Below, piece by piece: positions 1 to 8,055 of a DNA stretch of 64,000 nt. The stretch's first letter is position 1, and each line of letters opens with the position of its first letter. This DNA comes from JAIOZK01 sp964468645 (lineage in GTDB: Bacteria > Bacteroidota > Bacteroidia > Bacteroidales > JAIOZK01): positions 8,548-72,547 of the forward strand of contig CAYXUU010000032.1 in the NCBI GenBank assembly GCA_964468645.1, given 5' to 3'. The translations under genes and the position numbers were made by a program. The notes below the pieces were generated by a model. The model had not been told where the DNA came from. It worked only from the letters and a program-made list of their open reading frames with translations, and did no database searches.

Positions 1-2685
1 GTAATATTACAAAAGAATGGCAATAGTACAAGTGACTTGAATATAACGCATCAATTTTCTGAGTCAGGAGTATATAATATACAGGTTAATGTGTATGATG
101 AAAACGCAAGAACTGGAGTAGATGAATTTAATCTAAGTGTTATAAATGCACCTGACTATATACATGCTGGTATTTGTTGCGGCTCCGGTGATATGTATGC
201 CTGCAAAGATGCAAAAAGAACGTTTGAAGCAACTTTAGAAAGTGGACCGATAGGAAATCCCGGTGTATCAGAGGATAAGTGGTATCCAACCCACCAAAGA
301 TGGACAATTCTACAATATGATGAAGATAATAATGAAATACCTGTAGAAGTAATTTACGATCCCGATGGTTTTTCATATCAGGATTATATTTTCGTACCTA
401 ACAGATCTGCCACATTCGACTTCTCTCAACAAATATATGAACTCGGTGATTATTATGTTCGGTTTGAATACTGGAACAATACACATGGATATGCAAGTCA
501 TGATCTCCTTCATCCTAAATACGCAAATACAATTTGCTTCTACGATTTTGAAGAAAGATTAATACATGTCCAGGATCTGGCAACGTTAAAATTAATACTA
601 CCGGAACCAGCCAATAATAATCTTGTATTTGATGCCAATCTGAATAATTATAATATCAAATTTACAAACCCCAGTAGTGCTTGTATTAATTGGGAATTGG
701 AAGCAGAAGACTTTGAAACCGGTCAGCCACCTGACTGGATAAGCCTTACATATAATCTATATTCTGAAATATGCAACTCAGTGGAAGAATATATTGATGT
801 TTCAATAGATCCATGGGATGATATAGGGGAAAGAAGGGCATGGATAAAGGTTTCTTCTGATGAAGTTTCCCCGGAAAGTGGACAGACTGTCTTCTGGGTA
901 TTTATAAAACAATATGGAATCCAGGGGCCTCCTGAACAGTTTATTTATGCAGATAACTCATTCTCTGGCCAAAGATTTGGCTCATCCACATCAATTTATA
1001 AGGATATACTTGCGGTTGGTGCCCCAAGTTATTCTGGTTCCTGGGCACATGGTGCTGTTTTTATATTTGAGCGAGACAATGTTGGAACCTGGCAGCAATC
1101 AGCAAAACTAATTCCTTTCAATGAGGATAACAGATGGAATTTTGGAAATGATATTGAAATATTTGAAGATTATGTTATTGCAGGGAACAGTAATAAAGAA
1201 AAGGCATTTATTTTCAAAAAACCAGTAGGTGGTTGGTCAGGTACAATTCATGAGTTAGTAATACTAGAGAATAATGGTTCAGATAATGATAATTTTGGGC
1301 ATTCAGTGACAATTTGGGGAGATTATGCTGCTGTAGGATCACCTTATAATGACTCACAAGGTAATGATGCTGGTAAAGTTCAAATTTATTATCGAAACCA
1401 AAATGATATAACGGATAGTTGGGGTAGAATGGCAACTATACACGATTGTTCTCAGGATGATAATTTTGGTTACGATGTTGATATTTATAACGATGTTTTG
1501 GCAGTTGGAGCACCACAGTATGGTGATTATTGGGGTTTTATAAAGATGTATAAAAGAAACTTAGATTCCGGTAATGATTGGGGATTGTTTGATGAATTAT
1601 ATGCAAATGAAATAACACATACATATAATTATCATAATGCAAAATTTGGAAAAACAGTTTGTATATATGACAGATATCTTACAACATTGTTTTTCATGCC
1701 TTATAATAATCCATTTTATCATGGTCCACATCTCACTAGTATCTTTTACCAATATGAATCACAACGATGGCCAGAACTTGATTGGCCAGAGGAAATCGAT
1801 GAGCAACTTTATCCTATTATCGATGCCACTGATAATCCAGTTGATGCAACGACAATGTATTTAGATTCTGATCATAATTTCCAACCTATTCATGGTATGT
1901 CATCAACATATAGCGATCGCGGTTTTTTATATTACCCGCACTTTGCACAATATTATGATGCTTGCTACGATTACACAGCGGGTGATTTAAATGGTAAATC
2001 TGTTTTTGGAGATTATAATTATTATGGGCGTGGTATTCCTGGATTAGATAATCCCGAAGGGAATCTCGATTATACTGGTTCTGTTTTAGTACTGAACGAT
2101 ATTCAGAATTCACCGTATAAAACACTTTGTCAGGCATCTATGAATCTCACACTAGAGAATTTTGTAAAACCCCAGGGTATATATCCAACAACTGAAGCCC
2201 GCAATTTAACTTTAGGTGGTGGTGGTTACCAGGCCCTTGTGGAAGACGGGGCTGAAATAAACTATGAAGGTTATAATATCAAATTGTTGCCAGGCTTTAA
2301 AGCTGAAGATGGATCAATGGTTAATATTAAAGCTTATGAATGCCAATCAACACAAGATAATGCATTTAACATGGTAGATTACCTTGCTTCTTTCGGTGAT
2401 TATAATTATGGAGCTGTACCGAATGAATCAGAAATAAATATAGAAATCAGTTTAATTGATATATACAGGTATCTGCAACATCTCTACCGGAGTTATCCGT
2501 GGTCAAGCATAAATCCTTATACTGACATAACAAAAGTGGAATTGATCAATAATAATTATGAAGTCATTGATCAAATAAAAAGGCCTCATCCTGTCAACTG
2601 CGGGTTTGATATGGAAAGATCAAAAAGGGATCAGTATGCTGTATTAATATATTTCGGTGAGAGAATATTTAAAGTCCAAATTTAA
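1..2685 (+). CDS. Secreted FG-GAP repeat protein, 5'-truncated by window edge
   Basis: The reading frame is open from base 1 (Val-Ile-Leu-Gln...), so the true start lies upstream; a TTG at 37 is only an internal codon. The first visible residues resemble the end of a PKD-type domain (HQFSESGVYNIQVNVYD). Counting from the TTG, residues about 190-290 look like a BACON-type domain ending in a Gln-rich edge strand. Four FG-GAP (integrin-alpha-type propeller) repeats follow near 308-346, 366-396, 417-452 and 474-508, with recurring FG...AVGAP motifs. Near 715-780 there is a segment like the 3-coathanger stack domain (LLPGFKAEDGS). No C-terminal T9SS sorting domain is visible. It is probably exported and surface-associated, but the ligand is unknown. 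The next gene begins 10 bp after its stop, suggesting co-transcription. Confidence 0.75.
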   Translation, partial: VILQKNGNSTSDLNITHQFSESGVYNIQVNVYDENARTGVDEFNLSVINAPDYIHAGICCGSGDMYACKDAKRTFEATLESGPIGNPGVSEDKWYPTHQRWTILQYDEDNNEIPVEVIYDPDGFSYQDYIFVPNRSATFDFSQQIYELGDYYVRFEYWNNTHGYASHDLLHPKYANTICFYDFEERLIHVQDLATLKLILPEPANNNLVFDANLNNYNIKFTNPSSACINWELEAEDFETGQPPDWISLTYNLYSEICNSVEEYIDVSIDPWDDIGERRAWIKVSSDEVSPESGQTVFWVFIKQYGIQGPPEQFIYADNSFSGQRFGSSTSIYKDILAVGAPSYSGSWAHGAVFIFERDNVGTWQQSAKLIPFNEDNRWNFGNDIEIFEDYVIAGNSNKEKAFIFKKPVGGWSGTIHELVILENNGSDNDNFGHSVTIWGDYAAVGSPYNDSQGNDAGKVQIYYRNQNDITDSWGRMATIHDCSQDDNFGYDVDIYNDVLAVGAPQYGDYWGFIKMYKRNLDSGNDWGLFDELYANEITHTYNYHNAKFGKTVCIYDRYLTTLFFMPYNNPFYHGPHLTSIFYQYESQRWPELDWPEEIDEQLYPIIDATDNPVDATTMYLDSDHNFQPIHGMSSTYSDRGFLYYPHFAQYYDACYDYTAGDLNGKSVFGDYNYYGRGIPGLDNPEGNLDYTGSVLVLNDIQNSPYKTLCQASMNLTLENFVKPQGIYPTTEARNLTLGGGGYQALVEDGAEINYEGYNIKLLPGFKAEDGSMVNIKAYECQSTQDNAFNMVDYLASFGDYNYGAVPNESEINIEISLIDIYRYLQHLYRSYPWSSINPYTDITKVELINNNYEVIDQIKRPHPVNCGFDMERSKRDQYAVLIYFGERIFKVQI

Positions 2686-2695
2686 GTTTTACGTT

Positions 2696-4336
2696 ATGAT
2701 AAATATTATTAAAAATAATTACATTGTAATTTTTATTCTTGCTCTAACAGCTTTTGGTTTAAAACTAAAATCACAAGAAGTAAGGCATATTAAAGGTGAT
2801 CAATCAGAAGCCTCTTTTTCTTCATGTTTTGATAGTGAGGGTAATGTATTACTTACCGGCTATTTGCAGGAGCATACAATTTTTGAAGATTTTAAGTTAA
2901 CTATTGCAGGTGATTCCGATTATTTCCTGCTCCAATCCGATACAACAGGTAATATTAACTGGCTTTGTACAGGTGGAGGCAATAAAAAGGAAAACATGAT
3001 GATTTCCGAATACGGGAAAAAAATAATGACCGGAAGTAACGGTGATATTATTGTTTCAGGAATTTTTAATGGCAGGGGCCATTTTTCAGATTCAGCTGTT
3101 CTAGATTCATATGGAGGTGATGATATATTTATTGCAAGTTTTAAAAACAGCGGGCAACTAAAGTGGATCAAACATTTTGGAGGTAAAGGACATGATGCGG
3201 TTATGGATATGAAAATTACCTTACAAGATCAGATACTTATAACAGGATTACTTACATCGCCTTACAAAATGAATAATCGTGAAAACAAAGAGATCATGTC
3301 ATATGCATTTCTTGCATTGTTAAACAACAAGGGAGATTTGTGCTGGCTCCGGAAACACTCAGGTCCCAAAGGTGTCAGGGCAAGATCTGTTTCAAGCGAC
3401 AAAAATGGTAACATATACTGGGCGCTTGGTTTTACAGGTTCAATGAATAAGCTGAACCTGGATACATTCGGTAATTCTGATTGCTACATTGAAAAGATCA
3501 ATCCTGAAGGTGAACTTATTTGGGGCACTTCTTTCGGAGGCGAAAATAATGATGCAATAAGGTCCATTGAATGCAATGAATTTGGAAACATTTTCGTGTT
3601 GGGTGAATTTTCGGAAAAGTTATGTATAGGTTCACATCAACTTGTTTCAAATGGGGGCAATGATATTTTTCTTGCTTTGTTTGACAAAGATGGATCACTC
3701 ATGCAACTAAATAATTATGGTGGAAAAGGATATGATGAACCAGATGATATGATTGTAACCAGGGATAACAAAACTATAATATCAGGGATTTTTATGGATT
3801 TTAAATTAAATGACAACACTTCTATATCTGCTATCGATAGAGATGCTTTTGTTATGGTTGTAGATGCATTCGGTGATATTATTGGATTTCAGCAATATTG
3901 GGGTTATGGAACAGAAAGGATAAACTCATTATCAATTCACAATGAAGAAGTTTTGTTATCAGGTTATTTCAATAAGGAGCTTGTTATTGACTCTGCAGTT
4001 TTCAAATCACAGGGAAAAGAGGATATATTTTATTCGGTAGTGGATGTTAATGATCTTTTGTTTAGCAATGAGAATGAGGAAGGACAATACTATAAATATG
4101 ATACAAGGATATCGATTATTCCAAATCCAACAAACGCAATAGTTACTGTTGATTGTGCTGATATTGACCGGTTCAGTAAATTAAGCATAGTTGATTTTGA
4201 AGGGAAAATTATTTGGACCAATGTGAATGTAGGATGTCCTTTTACATATGATTTTTCTGACAAGAGTAACGGAACGTACATTGTTACTGTTGAAATTGAT
4301 AACAATACCTATCATAGAAAAATAATTGTGAATTAA
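2696..4336 (+). CDS. T9SS-sorted beta-propeller (SBBP-like repeat) protein
   Basis: I chose the ATG at 2696 because it opens a signal peptide (MINIIKNNYIVIFILALTAF, then a Ser-Gln cleavage region). A GTG at 2657 would overlap the previous gene and put charged residues ahead of it. The body is a series of about 45-residue repeats of the form D.F...D..G...W...FGG....A, with glycine-rich turns (FGGKGHD, FGGENND, YGGKGYD), resembling SBBP beta-propeller repeats. The last ~75 residues form a type A T9SS sorting domain (IIPNPTNAIVTV ... NGTYIVTVEI ... KIIVN), predicting outer-membrane translocation and surface attachment or release. Binding target unknown. The stop lies only 14 bp from the convergent actF stop. 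Confidence 0.75.
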   Translation: MINIIKNNYIVIFILALTAFGLKLKSQEVRHIKGDQSEASFSSCFDSEGNVLLTGYLQEHTIFEDFKLTIAGDSDYFLLQSDTTGNINWLCTGGGNKKENMMISEYGKKIMTGSNGDIIVSGIFNGRGHFSDSAVLDSYGGDDIFIASFKNSGQLKWIKHFGGKGHDAVMDMKITLQDQILITGLLTSPYKMNNRENKEIMSYAFLALLNNKGDLCWLRKHSGPKGVRARSVSSDKNGNIYWALGFTGSMNKLNLDTFGNSDCYIEKINPEGELIWGTSFGGENNDAIRSIECNEFGNIFVLGEFSEKLCIGSHQLVSNGGNDIFLALFDKDGSLMQLNNYGGKGYDEPDDMIVTRDNKTIISGIFMDFKLNDNTSISAIDRDAFVMVVDAFGDIIGFQQYWGYGTERINSLSIHNEEVLLSGYFNKELVIDSAVFKSQGKEDIFYSVVDVNDLLFSNENEEGQYYKYDTRISIIPNPTNAIVTVDCADIDRFSKLSIVDFEGKIIWTNVNVGCPFTYDFSDKSNGTYIVTVEIDNNTYHRKIIVN

Positions 4337-4350
4337 AGAGAAATATTCAC

Positions 4351-5526
4351 TTAAACTTCATGTAAATGATGTTTCACCGACTCTTCCAGGTAGGGATGTG
4401 ATTCAGGTACCATGGGATGCTTGCTTATCGTTCTGAAAACAATGAAAAGGAACAATCCGGCATAACCCATGAAAGTACCGATTTCAAGTAATCCGATGGA
4501 GGATTGGGTTTCACCAACAGCGCCTGGCATGATCTGCAGGTAGAAATCTATCCACATTCCGATTAGCAATATAAAAGCAACCACGCCCAGAATGAACCTG
4601 CTTTTTGCAAGGTAATTTGATAACAGGAATACAAAGGGAACCCCGGTATTTAGAATGATGTTCATCCAGAACAGGGGAGCCCAGGGTCCTTCAATTCTGT
4701 CAACATAGTAAATGGTCTCTTCAGGGATATTGGCATACCACATAAGCAGGTATTGTGAAAACCAGAAATATCCCCAGATTATACCAAGTATAAAGATATA
4801 CTTGGAGAGATCGATCAAGTGGGAGTTATTCATGAACTTATAGTATCCAAACCTGTTAAGAATGATGATCATTAATGCTATAAGGGCAGCGCCATGGTGA
4901 AAACCTGATACGAAATTTTTCAGGGAGAAAATAGTACTGTACCAGTGGGGATCGATAGACATGATCCAGTCGAAAGAAGCCATAGTAAAGGTAATGGCCA
5001 GTGCAAAAATGTATATCTTGGAATACCATTCTGCTTTTTCAAAATACGCCATTCCACCTAATTCATCCTCTTTCAGGGAAATCCGTCTCAGGATTTGAGT
5101 CATTATAATCCAAACCACGAAATAAACAACCAAGCGGATCATAAAGAAAGGAATATTCAAATAGGGGCTTTTATGTTCAAGCACATGGTCGTGTTCAACT
5201 ACCTCATGATGAGTCCACTCATAAAGATGGTGAAAGCCGATAAACAGGAGGACGAAGAAGATAAATGCGATTGGTATATAATTTCCAAAAGCTTCTGGGA
5301 TCCTGAAATAACCAACCGACCAACCCGACTGGGTGATCCTCTGAAGGGCTAGCCAGAAAGTACCGCCAATGGCCAGGGCCAGGAAATAATAATTATTCAG
5401 GAGATAATTACCCCAGGTTTTTTCAGGATTATAGATAAATCCGATCACGAAGGTTATAATCCCTATTGCAATTAAAACCAGGGCGATTAATCTAAATGTT
5501 TTTGTCAGTTTAAATTCGTTATTCAT
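4351..5526 (-). CDS. actF: Alternative complex III subunit ActF
   Basis: Last gene of the act operon. ActF is an integral membrane subunit, paralogous to ActC and of NrfD/PsrC type, in the quinol-oxidising alternative complex III, which functionally replaces cytochrome bc1. The 391-residue product is highly hydrophobic with about ten transmembrane segments and short loops (for example WIIMTQILRRISLKED and NTGVPFVFLLSNYLAKS). It starts 32 bp after the actE stop. Family membership is supported by both sequence character and position after actE. No cytochrome oxidase gene follows; the next genes are convergent secreted-protein genes. Confidence 0.88.
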   Translation of the reverse strand: MNNEFKLTKTFRLIALVLIAIGIITFVIGFIYNPEKTWGNYLLNNYYFLALAIGGTFWLALQRITQSGWSVGYFRIPEAFGNYIPIAFIFFVLLFIGFHHLYEWTHHEVVEHDHVLEHKSPYLNIPFFMIRLVVYFVVWIIMTQILRRISLKEDELGGMAYFEKAEWYSKIYIFALAITFTMASFDWIMSIDPHWYSTIFSLKNFVSGFHHGAALIALMIIILNRFGYYKFMNNSHLIDLSKYIFILGIIWGYFWFSQYLLMWYANIPEETIYYVDRIEGPWAPLFWMNIILNTGVPFVFLLSNYLAKSRFILGVVAFILLIGMWIDFYLQIMPGAVGETQSSIGLLEIGTFMGYAGLFLFIVFRTISKHPMVPESHPYLEESVKHHLHEV

Positions 5527-5558
5527 GTGATCCTGTTTTAAAGGTTCAGATCTTATAA

Positions 5559-6134
5559 TTACGGCAATTCTTGTTTTATATAATGAATGATTTTCCAGCG
5601 GTCGTCAGGTTCAATCTGGCCACCACGAGCCCCCATTAAAGTTGATAAGGAACCAAGGGTAATGATATGGTAGATCTCTCCGTCGGGTTTGTTTTGAACA
5701 TACGCCTCAACCAGTGATGTGGGTTTAACCGTGAACAGTTTGCTAGTATATAGATATCCATCACCTTTTCCCTGATCACCATGGCATATGGCACAGTAAA
5801 TGTCATATTGTTCTTTTCCTGTGGCAAGTACTTCATTATTTATTTCTAAAGGATTAACCAATTCTTTGCCGGCTGCCACCTGGCCAAAGTAAGTCTTTTC
5901 ATAGGGATAGGGTATGGAGCCTCTCGCAATGCTTCCTTTGACAGGTAATTGCATGGTCCTTCCGTTTTCAAAGTTGGGGTTTTCGGTGTAGGCATCATAA
6001 GCTTCCGAATACATCATGTCGGGTGCATAAACCCAGCCCGGATGGTTCCTGTCGTGGTTGCATGACGATAAAGCTACAAGAACAATTAATGTCGTTATGA
6101 AAAAACCGGTTTTATAATGTTTAAATCCCATCAT
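5559..6134 (-). CDS. actE: Alternative complex III subunit ActE, mono-haem cytochrome c lipoprotein
   Basis: A 191-residue lipoprotein: hydrophobic N-terminus and lipobox ending LVALSSC (Cys25), then a periplasmic domain with a single CAICH haem-binding motif at residues 114-118. The sequence before the haem (HPGWVYAPDMMYSEAYDAY) is characteristic of ActE. In the known complexes this subunit is a periplasmic electron carrier near ActA. Met1 and Met2 are both possible starts. It begins 1 bp after the actD stop, indicating tight translational coupling. Confidence 0.88.
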   Translation of the reverse strand: MMGFKHYKTGFFITTLIVLVALSSCNHDRNHPGWVYAPDMMYSEAYDAYTENPNFENGRTMQLPVKGSIARGSIPYPYEKTYFGQVAAGKELVNPLEINNEVLATGKEQYDIYCAICHGDQGKGDGYLYTSKLFTVKPTSLVEAYVQNKPDGEIYHIITLGSLSTLMGARGGQIEPDDRWKIIHYIKQELP

Positions 6135-6135
6135 G

Positions 6136-6669
6136 TTATTCCTGTTTTAATTCCTGTTCCATTATTTCAATAGCGCCGGTTTGCCTGAGCAATCCGTTAA
6201 TATCCCGAACTTCCTGTTCTGTCATATCTTCTTCTTTGTCGATAAGTATCGCATACCTGTCATCTGTAAGATCAAGCGAGACGATTTCTGCTTTCGCCCC
6301 GGGGCCTTTCTTTTCCCTCAGGAAAAAAGAGATAATGGTGAACAATGCCGTGATATTGATTATGCCAACAAACATGACCACAATAAAAGAAAGCGTATTC
6401 TGGGGTTTGCCACCAAACCTGAGTGGATAATTGATCACTGAAGTCCAGTATAAAAACAAAAAGATGGCAGTTGCAGCAAAGATTCCATAGAACAATGCAG
6501 CAACCGGTAATCTTGTTTTCAGTTTCAGCAGGCTGAAAACTTCATGGATAGGGTAGGGTGAGATAACATCCTTTACCCTGATGCCTTTTTTCTGTATCGT
6601 TTTTATTGATTCGATCAGTTTATCCTGATCGTCATAAATACCGATTATATTTAAAGTTGATGCACTCAT
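6136..6669 (-). CDS. actD: Alternative complex III subunit ActD (DUF3341)
   Basis: A 177-residue protein with a soluble N-terminal DUF3341-type domain (IIGIYDDQDKLIESI; SPYPIHEV), two central transmembrane helices (about residues 60-80 and 97-117) and a charged cytoplasmic tail. This is the standard ActD layout: a structural subunit contacting ActB and ActC/F with no cofactor of its own. It sits between actC (7-bp gap) and actE (1-bp gap). Confidence 0.87.
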   Translation of the reverse strand: MSASTLNIIGIYDDQDKLIESIKTIQKKGIRVKDVISPYPIHEVFSLLKLKTRLPVAALFYGIFAATAIFLFLYWTSVINYPLRFGGKPQNTLSFIVVMFVGIINITALFTIISFFLREKKGPGAKAEIVSLDLTDDRYAILIDKEEDMTEQEVRDINGLLRQTGAIEIMEQELKQE

Positions 6670-6676
6670 TTTAAAA

Positions 6677-8032
6677 TTAATCCTTTGAAGTTTCTTTTAA
6701 AATACCTTTTAATTCACTGATCGCCATCATCGGGATATACTTGATAAAGAACAATACCCCGATTACAAAAATGGCCAGTGTACCTATAAATATTCCGACT
6801 TCAACAAAACTTGGTGAATAAGCAGCCCAGTTTGCCGGCAGATAATCTTTTGTTAAAGAGGTGATGATGATCACATACCTTTCGAACCACATCCCAATAT
6901 TGATGATGATGGAGATAATGAATACCATGGTCAGGTTACGCCTTATCTTTTTGAACCAGAAAAGTTGCGGAAAGACAACATTACAGGTTACCATGGTCCA
7001 GAATGCCCCGGTATGGTCACCTGCGATCCTGTTGTGGAAAAAGGTATATATTTCCCCTTCCATGGCTGAATACCAGGCCACGAAGATTTCCGTGGCGTAA
7101 GCCGTACCCATGATCAGACTGATAAATGTCAGGATACGGGCAATAGCGTCAAGGTGCCCGCGGGTTACATAATCCTGGTATTTAAATACTTTCCGGAGGA
7201 TGATCATCAGGGTTAGCACCATGGCAAAACCAGAGAATATAGCTCCGATAACGAAATACGGTGGAAAAACTGTGGTATGCCATCCTGCCATTACAGAAGT
7301 GGCAAAGTCCATAGATACGATGGAATGAACCGCAATTACAAGGGGCGCTGTCAATCCACCTAAAATTAAAGCAGTTGTTTCAAACCTGAGCCATGATTTT
7401 GCACGGCCAACCCATCCAAAAGATAGAAACCCGTAAATGGCCTTTTTGACCTTGGATTTTGCACGGTCCCTTACCGTAGCAAGATCAGGTATCATACCGA
7501 TATACCAGAATGTTGCCGATGCCATGAAATAAGTACTGATGGCCACCACATCCCAGAACAAGGGTGAATTAAAGTTTACCCAGATAGGTCCGCGTGTGTT
7601 AGGGTAGGGGAAGATGAAAAACGCAAGCCAGATTCGGCCCATATGTAATAGCGGAAAAAGTCCGGCACAGATCACAGCCACAACCGTCATGGCTTCCGCC
7701 GCGCGGTTGATGGATGTTCTCCATCGTTGTCGTAACAATAACAGAAATATTGAAAATGCGGTACCTGCATGGCCGATTCCAATCCACCATACAAAATTAA
7801 TGATACCCCAACCCCAGGCAACAGAATTATTCAATCCCCAGGTTCCGATACCCTGAATGATGGTCATCAGGATTGCCCATATCCCTACGGCAAGTCCGAG
7901 TATGCTTATACCCATCGCAAGGAACCACCATTTCGGCATTTTCTTTTCCTGGGGGCCCAGGATATCCCGGGTTATCTGCCCATAGGTCTTGTTATTTTCA
8001 ATTAATACCCCTCTGACGCTGGTTTTATACAT
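6677..8032 (-). CDS. actC: Alternative complex III subunit ActC (NrfD/PsrC family)
   Basis: A 451-residue polytopic membrane protein of the NrfD family. It contains the family segment GHAGTAFSIFLLLLRQRWR and conserved FPLLHMGRIW, regions associated in this family with quinol binding and proton movement. Length and about ten transmembrane helices match ActC. It probably holds the quinol oxidation site on the periplasmic side next to the ActB iron-sulfur chain. It starts 23 bp after actB. Confidence 0.9.
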   Translation of the reverse strand: MYKTSVRGVLIENNKTYGQITRDILGPQEKKMPKWWFLAMGISILGLAVGIWAILMTIIQGIGTWGLNNSVAWGWGIINFVWWIGIGHAGTAFSIFLLLLRQRWRTSINRAAEAMTVVAVICAGLFPLLHMGRIWLAFFIFPYPNTRGPIWVNFNSPLFWDVVAISTYFMASATFWYIGMIPDLATVRDRAKSKVKKAIYGFLSFGWVGRAKSWLRFETTALILGGLTAPLVIAVHSIVSMDFATSVMAGWHTTVFPPYFVIGAIFSGFAMVLTLMIILRKVFKYQDYVTRGHLDAIARILTFISLIMGTAYATEIFVAWYSAMEGEIYTFFHNRIAGDHTGAFWTMVTCNVVFPQLFWFKKIRRNLTMVFIISIIINIGMWFERYVIIITSLTKDYLPANWAAYSPSFVEVGIFIGTLAIFVIGVLFFIKYIPMMAISELKGILKETSKD

Positions 8033-8055
8033 ATTTCCTTTTTTTTCTTAATCGA